From Mycolicibacterium tusciae JS617 (GTDB lineage: Bacteria; Actinomycetota; Actinomycetes; Mycobacteriales; Mycobacteriaceae), in the NCBI RefSeq assembly GCF_000243415.2, contig NZ_KI912270.1, forward strand, positions 806,001-870,000: 64,000 nt of DNA. The letters run 5' to 3'. Made by a program: the position numbers and the translations under genes. Below, piece after piece: positions 59,168-64,000 of the stretch. Each line of letters starts with the position of its first letter. Positions within the stretch are counted from its first letter, which is position 1. The notes under the pieces are model-generated. The model had not been told where the DNA came from. It saw only the letters and a list, made by a program, of their open reading frames with translations, and made no database searches.

Positions 59168-59662
59168 ATGCATGCCCAGACACCTGTCCAGATTGCGTGG
59201 GTGACGCGGGACCTCGACGCCACCGAGAAGGCGCTGACCACACTGTTGGGCGCCAAGAAGTGGGTCCGGGTCACCGACGTCCACTTTGCGCCCGACACCT
59301 GCACCTTCCGCGGTCGGCCCGCCGACTTCATCGCGGACATCTCGTTCAGCTACGCAGGCGACACCCAGCTCGAGTTGATCACGCCGGTGAGCGGCGAGAG
59401 CGTGTACTCCGAGTTCCTCGACGCCGGCGGTTCGGGACTGCACCATGTCTGCATCGAGGCACCCGACTCCGCTGCGTTCGACTCCAGCCTGCGTGAGGCA
59501 GAAAATAACGGCACGCCCGTCGTGGCGCAGGGGATCATGCCAGGGGGCATGCGGTTCGCCTATCTGTCGGCGGTCGACGCCGGCGTCCCTTACATCGAAA
59601 TCGCCGTCATCCCAGGCGAAATCAAGGAATTCTTCGACTACGTGAAACAGGAGCAACAGTGA
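59168..59662 (+). CDS. VOC (glyoxalase) family protein
   Basis: A 164-residue two-module VOC protein from ATG 59168, which follows TATCCT by 7 bp (probably leaderless). It shows the N-terminal VQIAWVTRDLDATEKALTTLLG, QLELITPVSGESVYSEFL and SGLHHVCIEAPD (His and acidic ligands). It resembles methylmalonyl-CoA-epimerase-like or bleomycin-resistance-like VOC proteins. The KstR box suggests sterol-regulated expression. It overlaps the FAD dehydrogenase gene by 4 bp (GTGA). Confidence 0.85.
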   Translation: MHAQTPVQIAWVTRDLDATEKALTTLLGAKKWVRVTDVHFAPDTCTFRGRPADFIADISFSYAGDTQLELITPVSGESVYSEFLDAGGSGLHHVCIEAPDSAAFDSSLREAENNGTPVVAQGIMPGGMRFAYLSAVDAGVPYIEIAVIPGEIKEFFDYVKQEQQ

Positions 59663-61152
59663 GCGGTCTTGACATCCCGGACACCGTCAACGCGGCCGAT
59701 GTCCAGTCATGGTCTGACGAGGTCGATGTCCTGGTGATCGGCTGCGGCATTGCGGGTGGCTGTGCGGCGGTCAGCGCCGCAGCGGCCGGTGCGAGCGTCC
59801 TCGTCCTGGAGAAGGCGGCTGCGGCCGGCGGGACCAGTGCGATGGCGGGCGGCCACTTCTACCTCGGCGGCGGCACCGCCGTACAACAGGCCACCGGTCA
59901 TGACGACAGTGCCGACGAGATGTACAAGTACCTGGTCGCGGTCTCGGCCGACCCTGACCTCGACAAGATCCGCCGCTACTGCGACGAAAGCGTCGAGCAC
60001 TTCGATTGGCTTGAGGCGCTTGGCTTTCAGTTCGAACGCAGCTACTGGAAGGGCAAGGTGGTGGTTCCGCCTGGCACCGAGGGGCTGTCCTACACCGGCA
60101 ACGAGAAGGTGTGGCCATTCTGCGAGCAGGCCAAACCGGCACCCCGCGGACATTCGGTTCCGGTGCCGGGGGAACTGGGTGGCGCCGCCATGGTGATCGA
60201 CCTGCTCGTCAAGCGGGCCACCGATCTGGGCGTCCAGATCCGGTATGAGACCGGGGTGACCAACTTGGTGGTCGACGACGATGGCCGGGACAAGAAAGTG
60301 GTCGGAGTCAGCTGGAAACACTTCGGCGAAACCGGGGCGATCAAGGCCAAGGCGGTCGTCATCGCCGCGGGCGGATTCGCGATGAACGCAGAAATGGTCG
60401 CCGAGTACACCCCGGCACTGGCGCAGAAGCGGCGCACCAAACATCACGGTGAGGTCGAGCCCTACATCCTGGGCAATCCGCATGACGACGGACTCGGCAT
60501 TCGGCTCGGCGTATCGGCCGGTGGTGTGGCGCAGAACCTCGACGGGCTGTTCATCACCGCCGCCGCCTACCCGCCGGAGATTCTGCTGACGGGTGTCGTC
60601 GTCAACAACCAGGGAGAGCGGTTCGTCGCGGAGGACTCCTACCATTCACGCACGTCGGCTCACGTGCTGGAACAACCCGATCAGCAGGCCTACCTGATCG
60701 TCGACGAAGCGCACATGCAGATGCCCGAGATGCCGCTCATCAAGTTCATCGACGGCTTTGAATCGGTGGCGGAAATGGAAGCGGCCCTGGGCATTCCGGC
60801 GGGCAAGCTGGCCGCAACCCTCGACCGGTACAACGAGAATGCCGCCCGCGGCGAGGATCCCGACTTCCACAAGCAACCGGAATACGTTGCCGCACAAGAC
60901 AACGGCCCGTGGGCGGCGTTCGACCTCTCACTGGGCGTCGCGATGTACTCGGGCTTCACCATGGGTGGTCTCGACGTGTCGATCGACGGTCAGGTGCTGC
61001 GCTCCGACGGTAGCGCCATTGGCGGCTTGTATGCCGCCGGCGCATGCGCATCGAACATCGCGCAGGACGGTAAGGGCTACGCCAGCGGCACCCAACTCGG
61101 CGAAGGATCCTTCTTCGGCAGACGCGCGGGTGTGCACGCCGCGCAGGCCTAG
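59659..61152 (+). CDS. FAD-binding dehydrogenase (Rv1817-like, KstD/fumarate-reductase fold)
   Basis: A 497-residue flavoprotein from GTG 59659. The FAD loop is [32 protein letters not shown], followed by [20 protein letters not shown]; the C-terminal FAD motif is [36 protein letters not shown]. The fold is that of 3-ketosteroid delta-1-dehydrogenase and fumarate-reductase flavoproteins. Sequence pattern matches M. tuberculosis Rv1817. With the KstR box upstream, action on a steroid or its ring fragment is a reasonable hypothesis. Confidence 0.9.
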   Translation: MSGLDIPDTVNAADVQSWSDEVDVLVIGCGIAGGCAAVSAAAAGASVLVLEKAAAAGGTSAMAGGHFYLGGGTAVQQATGHDDSADEMYKYLVAVSADPDLDKIRRYCDESVEHFDWLEALGFQFERSYWKGKVVVPPGTEGLSYTGNEKVWPFCEQAKPAPRGHSVPVPGELGGAAMVIDLLVKRATDLGVQIRYETGVTNLVVDDDGRDKKVVGVSWKHFGETGAIKAKAVVIAAGGFAMNAEMVAEYTPALAQKRRTKHHGEVEPYILGNPHDDGLGIRLGVSAGGVAQNLDGLFITAAAYPPEILLTGVVVNNQGERFVAEDSYHSRTSAHVLEQPDQQAYLIVDEAHMQMPEMPLIKFIDGFESVAEMEAALGIPAGKLAATLDRYNENAARGEDPDFHKQPEYVAAQDNGPWAAFDLSLGVAMYSGFTMGGLDVSIDGQVLRSDGSAIGGLYAAGACASNIAQDGKGYASGTQLGEGSFFGRRAGVHAAQA

Positions 61153-63077
61153 ACCTGGGCTGGTTCGTCGCCCCCCACCCGGCCGAATCGCCATTCGCCG
61201 TCGCCGAGGAGTTCGAGTTCGTGGGTGTGGTGCTGCTCGACCGCCTTCCGATGGCTGACGCTGACCAGGATGGTGTCGGGTAGTTCGGTCCGAACGAGGT
61301 TGTACACGAGGAATTCCAGACCTTCGTCGAGGGCCGAAGTGGACTCGTCGAAGAACACCGCCTGGGGCTGGGTCAGCAAGACCCGGGCGAACGCGATTCG
61401 CTGCTGTTCGCCGGGGGAGAGGACCTTTGCCCAGTCCTGGACTTCGTCGAGCCGTGCGACGAGGTGCGGCAGCGCCACCTTCTCTAGCGTGCGCTTCAGC
61501 GTGTCGTCGCTGACGTCGCCTTCCTCGAGGGGGTAAGTAACGACGGCGCGCAGATCGCCTAGGGGCACATAGGGCATCTGGGACAGAAACATCGTCTCAT
61601 TCGGTCCACACGGCCGGGTCAATGTGCCCGTGGTGAACGGCCACAACTCGGCGAGGCTACGCAGCAGCGTGGTCTTGCCGGACCCCGATACCCCTTTCAC
61701 CACCAACGTGTCGCCGACTTCGAGGCGCAAGTCGAGTGGGTTGAGGAGCTGTTTCCCGTCGGGTGTCCGAACCTCGATCTGTTGGAGTTCCACCGTGCCG
61801 TCCTTGCACGGCGTGGTCGTGATCTCGGGCAGCGCCCTGCCCTCTTCGTTCGCGGTCAGCAGCCCATCGAGGCGGATGATCGAGGCGCGATAGCCGGCGA
61901 ACGCGTCGTAGGCGTTCCGGAAGAAGGACAGCCCGTTTTCGATGTTGCCGAACGCCGAGGCCGACTGACTCATCGCGCCGAGGGTTATTTCGCCGTTGAA
62001 GAACCGCGGGAACTGGAACAGATACGGCGGCACGACGATGATCTGGCTCATCGAGAGGTTCCAGCCGTAGAAGCCCATCATCCTGTTGATCCACCGCTTG
62101 TAGTTGGCGACGATGGGCGCGAAGAGTTTGCGTAGCCCGGTCCGCTCGGCGATTTCGCCGCGATAGAACGCGACGGCCTCAGACGCGTCGCGCAGCCGCA
62201 CCAGCGCATACCGGAAGGCCGCGTTGAACTTCTCGTTCCGAAACGACAACCAGATGATCGGCCGGCCAACCCAGAACGCGATGACCGAGGCGAAAAGCAC
62301 GTAGGTCAGCAAGATCCAGAACATGGCCTTGGGGAGTTCGTAGTTCACGATCGGCAGCGTGAGGGTGCCGGAAAGGTTCCACAGAATCGCGGTGAACGAA
62401 ATCATCGAGGCGATGGCGTCGACCGAGCCGAACAGCAGCGTCGACGTCGAAGTGTTTCCCGGTGTGTTCGGAAGACCGCCCACGCCGGCGGTGAAGATGT
62501 CGATGTCGTACTGAATTCGCTGGTCGGGGTTGTCGATCGTGTCATCGATGAAGCGACCGCGGTAGTACGCCTTTCCGTCGAGCCAGTCGCCGGTCAGCCG
62601 ATCGGTCAGCCACGCGCGCCACGCCAGCATGAAGCGCTGGGTGACGAACAGATCGAACATGATCCGTGCGACGTGCAGGATGGCCAGCGCCGAGAACACA
62701 AACATCGACATGTAGAAGCCGTCGCGTCCGGAGTCCTTTATCGCGTCATCGCCAGCGGCGACGCCTGACGCCACGACCTGGAAGCTGGTCATCATGTCGC
62801 TGCCCTGGAACGTGAAGAGCACCGAAAGCCGGACGCCGGCCACCACCGACAGCAGGATCACCGAGAGCCACAGCCACACCTTGACGCTCTCGGGGCCTTT
62901 GAAGTAGTCGCCGGTGATGCGCCAGAACTGCCTGCCCCAGACCGTGTACCTGGCGATGAGGACACAGATCAGCAGCGTGGCGACCGCGGCGATCAACCAT
63001 GCCTGGCCGATCCACTTCAGCGATATCAGCAGCTCATGGCCCCAGTCCAGCGTCGGGGCAAACATTCCCTCTTCCAC
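61149..63077 (-). CDS. bacA: BacA/SbmA-like ABC transporter (Rv1819c-like)
   Basis: A 642-residue fused exporter-type ABC protein with an SbmA/BacA membrane domain (about 15-400, eight predicted hydrophobic stretches) and a nucleotide-binding domain. Walker A is [14 protein letters not shown] (462-475), the signature [13 protein letters not shown] (about 553-565), Walker [14 protein letters not shown] and the switch VSHRK. M. tuberculosis Rv1819c imports cobalamin and hydrophilic compounds. GTG 63077 is used; ATG 63065 is an alternative. Convergent with the FAD dehydrogenase (4-bp overlap). Confidence 0.92.
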   Translation of the reverse strand: MEEGMFAPTLDWGHELLISLKWIGQAWLIAAVATLLICVLIARYTVWGRQFWRITGDYFKGPESVKVWLWLSVILLSVVAGVRLSVLFTFQGSDMMTSFQVVASGVAAGDDAIKDSGRDGFYMSMFVFSALAILHVARIMFDLFVTQRFMLAWRAWLTDRLTGDWLDGKAYYRGRFIDDTIDNPDQRIQYDIDIFTAGVGGLPNTPGNTSTSTLLFGSVDAIASMISFTAILWNLSGTLTLPIVNYELPKAMFWILLTYVLFASVIAFWVGRPIIWLSFRNEKFNAAFRYALVRLRDASEAVAFYRGEIAERTGLRKLFAPIVANYKRWINRMMGFYGWNLSMSQIIVVPPYLFQFPRFFNGEITLGAMSQSASAFGNIENGLSFFRNAYDAFAGYRASIIRLDGLLTANEEGRALPEITTTPCKDGTVELQQIEVRTPDGKQLLNPLDLRLEVGDTLVVKGVSGSGKTTLLRSLAELWPFTTGTLTRPCGPNETMFLSQMPYVPLGDLRAVVTYPLEEGDVSDDTLKRTLEKVALPHLVARLDEVQDWAKVLSPGEQQRIAFARVLLTQPQAVFFDESTSALDEGLEFLVYNLVRTELPDTILVSVSHRKAVEQHHTHELELLGDGEWRFGRVGGDEPAQV

Positions 63078-63198
63078 TGTGGCAAGGTACCTCCCCGGCC
63101 CGTTACCGGCTTGCCGGTGGTCTCAACTCCCGTGGCGAGTCGGTCGAGCAGCCACTCTCGGTCGCCGGCGGACTCAGTCGTCGGGGAGTTCGACGCGG

Positions 63199-64000
63199 CT
63201 AGCCGAACGTCGCCCGCAGGTGCGCTGCCAAGCCGTCGATGTCAGCGTGTTCGCCGGCGAATCCGACGTAGCCGTCGGGCCTGACGACGAAGCTGGAATG
63301 CCCCCTGGATTGACCCGTCAAGTACGCGGTGGCGAACTTCGAGTCCGTGTCATGTATCAACGGCAGCACCGTGTTCGCGACGTCGGCGCCCGGCGCGGCG
63401 ATCAGATACCCGTTCAGCTGACTGCCGGCGATTTCCGCCGCAGCATCGGCGGCCCGTTCGAAATGTTCGACGTCAGCAGGCCCTGCGGTGTCGTCCGCAT
63501 ACAGGAGCAGGGTGTGCCCGGGTCCAAACAGCGTGAACAGCCGAAGGGGTCCGGTGACCGCGTCGCGGGTAAGGCCGGTGGCATCCGGTGCGCGCCCGCC
63601 CGCGTGCAGCGCCACGATGGGGCTGTCGGCGTAGTTGATCAGCAACTGGGCTTCGCGACGGATGACGTAGTCGGCATCGGTGGAATCGGCGCCGATGCCC
63701 TCACGGGCACTGCGCACCGTCCGGCCGACGACCTCTTCGCCGACGGGTCGCCGTTCGGCGTCGTAACTGTCGAGCAGGCCGGGCGCCGCGCGTCCGGACA
63801 CCGCGAGCGCGAGTTTCCAGGCCAGGTTGTGCGCGTCCTGGATTCCGGTGTTCATGCCTTGGGCGCCCGTGGGCGGGTGGATGTGTGCGGCATCGCCTGC
63901 GACGAACACCCGGCCCCGGCCATAGGCGTCGACGATGCGGTGGCTGATCCGAAAGACCGAGGACCACCGCAGGTTTCGCGCCGTCGCCGGCTCGGGCGAC
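63199..64000 (-). CDS. FAD-dependent aromatic-ring monooxygenase (PheA/TfdB type), C-terminal part
   Basis: About 267 residues are visible; the frame is open to the end of the window, so the N-terminus lies beyond 64000. The second FAD motif is RVFVAGDAAHIHPPTGAQGMNTGIQDAHNLAWKL, typical of p-hydroxybenzoate-hydroxylase-fold phenol or resorcinol hydroxylases, followed by SYDAERRPVGEEVVGRT. The C-terminal part is a thioredoxin-like lobe (LRLFTLFGPGHTLLLYAD) ending FVVRPDGYVGFAGE. It hydroxylates an aromatic ring with NAD(P)H and O2. Confidence 0.88.
   Translation of the reverse strand, partial: SPEPATARNLRWSSVFRISHRIVDAYGRGRVFVAGDAAHIHPPTGAQGMNTGIQDAHNLAWKLALAVSGRAAPGLLDSYDAERRPVGEEVVGRTVRSAREGIGADSTDADYVIRREAQLLINYADSPIVALHAGGRAPDATGLTRDAVTGPLRLFTLFGPGHTLLLYADDTAGPADVEHFERAADAAAEIAGSQLNGYLIAAPGADVANTVLPLIHDTDSKFATAYLTGQSRGHSSFVVRPDGYVGFAGEHADIDGLAAHLRATFG

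Noticed and set aside
1..64000. CRISPR arrays, tRNA or rRNA genes, phage attachment sites
   Set aside because: No regularly spaced repeats, cloverleaf-like segments or integrase genes were recognised on either strand by eye.

Overview
The window reads as chromosomal DNA of a fast-growing mycobacterium (Mycolicibacterium-like). It is GC-rich, with GTG/TTG starts, many 1-4 bp start/stop overlaps, promoters that look leaderless, an NDMA-type (mycofactocin-linked) alcohol dehydrogenase, a PknF-like kinase, and a right end whose gene order recalls Mycobacterium tuberculosis Rv1815-Rv1816-Rv1817-Rv1819c. No rRNA, tRNA or CRISPR array was seen. All product names come from motifs and remembered family features; no search was run.

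Region 1 (about 1-27.7 kb) is a dense catabolic island. It holds acyl-CoA dehydrogenases, a TPP-dependent E1 alpha/beta pair with a stand-alone lipoyl domain, an atypical crotonase, two acyl-CoA ligases, an NDMA-type alcohol dehydrogenase, two cytochromes P450, a small Rieske protein, two Rieske oxygenases, a coupled pair of amidohydrolases, a tandem-domain class III CoA-transferase, two MaoC-type subunits, an aldehyde dehydrogenase and a lipocalin-like protein. The likely logic is oxygenation of a hydrophobic substrate, oxidation to an acid, CoA activation, beta-oxidation-like steps and C-C cleavage. The substrate is unknown; a terpenoid, alicyclic or steroid-like compound is plausible. Five divergent promoters in this island carry the same exactly 18-bp CTAT-N10-ATAG-type imperfect palindrome (1682, 9352, 17294, 24564, 27172), and a sixth has a degenerate copy. 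This looks like one undescribed regulon and is the best candidate for a new system here. A self-contained MarR/quinone-reductase unit with three palindromic operators sits inside the island.

Region 2 (27.7-40 kb) is mycobacterial housekeeping and accessory material: SnoaL/SRPBCC proteins, small acidic and membrane proteins, a GDSL hydrolase, an ankyrin protein, a DUF2993 lipid-binding protein, an NDH-2-like flavoprotein, NUDIX, a PknF-like kinase, a ferredoxin-NAD(P)H reductase, a PF10118 metal hydrolase and an acyltransferase. An IS110-family element with a frameshifted transposase lies at about 40.05-41.5 kb.

Region 3 (41.6-56 kb) has an SRPBCC protein, a secreted Pro-rich protein, MalQ, a LysA-like decarboxylase, a TetR/SDR operon, two DUF202 membrane proteins, an MFS transporter, a paired SMR exporter, a TetR/MpaB-like operon, a carboxylesterase, a sterol-desaturase-type protein and a DAO-family oxidase.

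Region 4 (56.2-64 kb) is the Rv1815-Rv1819c-like block: secreted trypsin-like protease, a Ddn-like protein divergent from a TetR regulator across two related palindromes, an ArsR/AHSA1 pair, a VOC protein plus FAD dehydrogenase preceded by a perfect KstR-type box, a BacA-like ABC transporter, and a partial aromatic-ring-type FAD monooxygenase.
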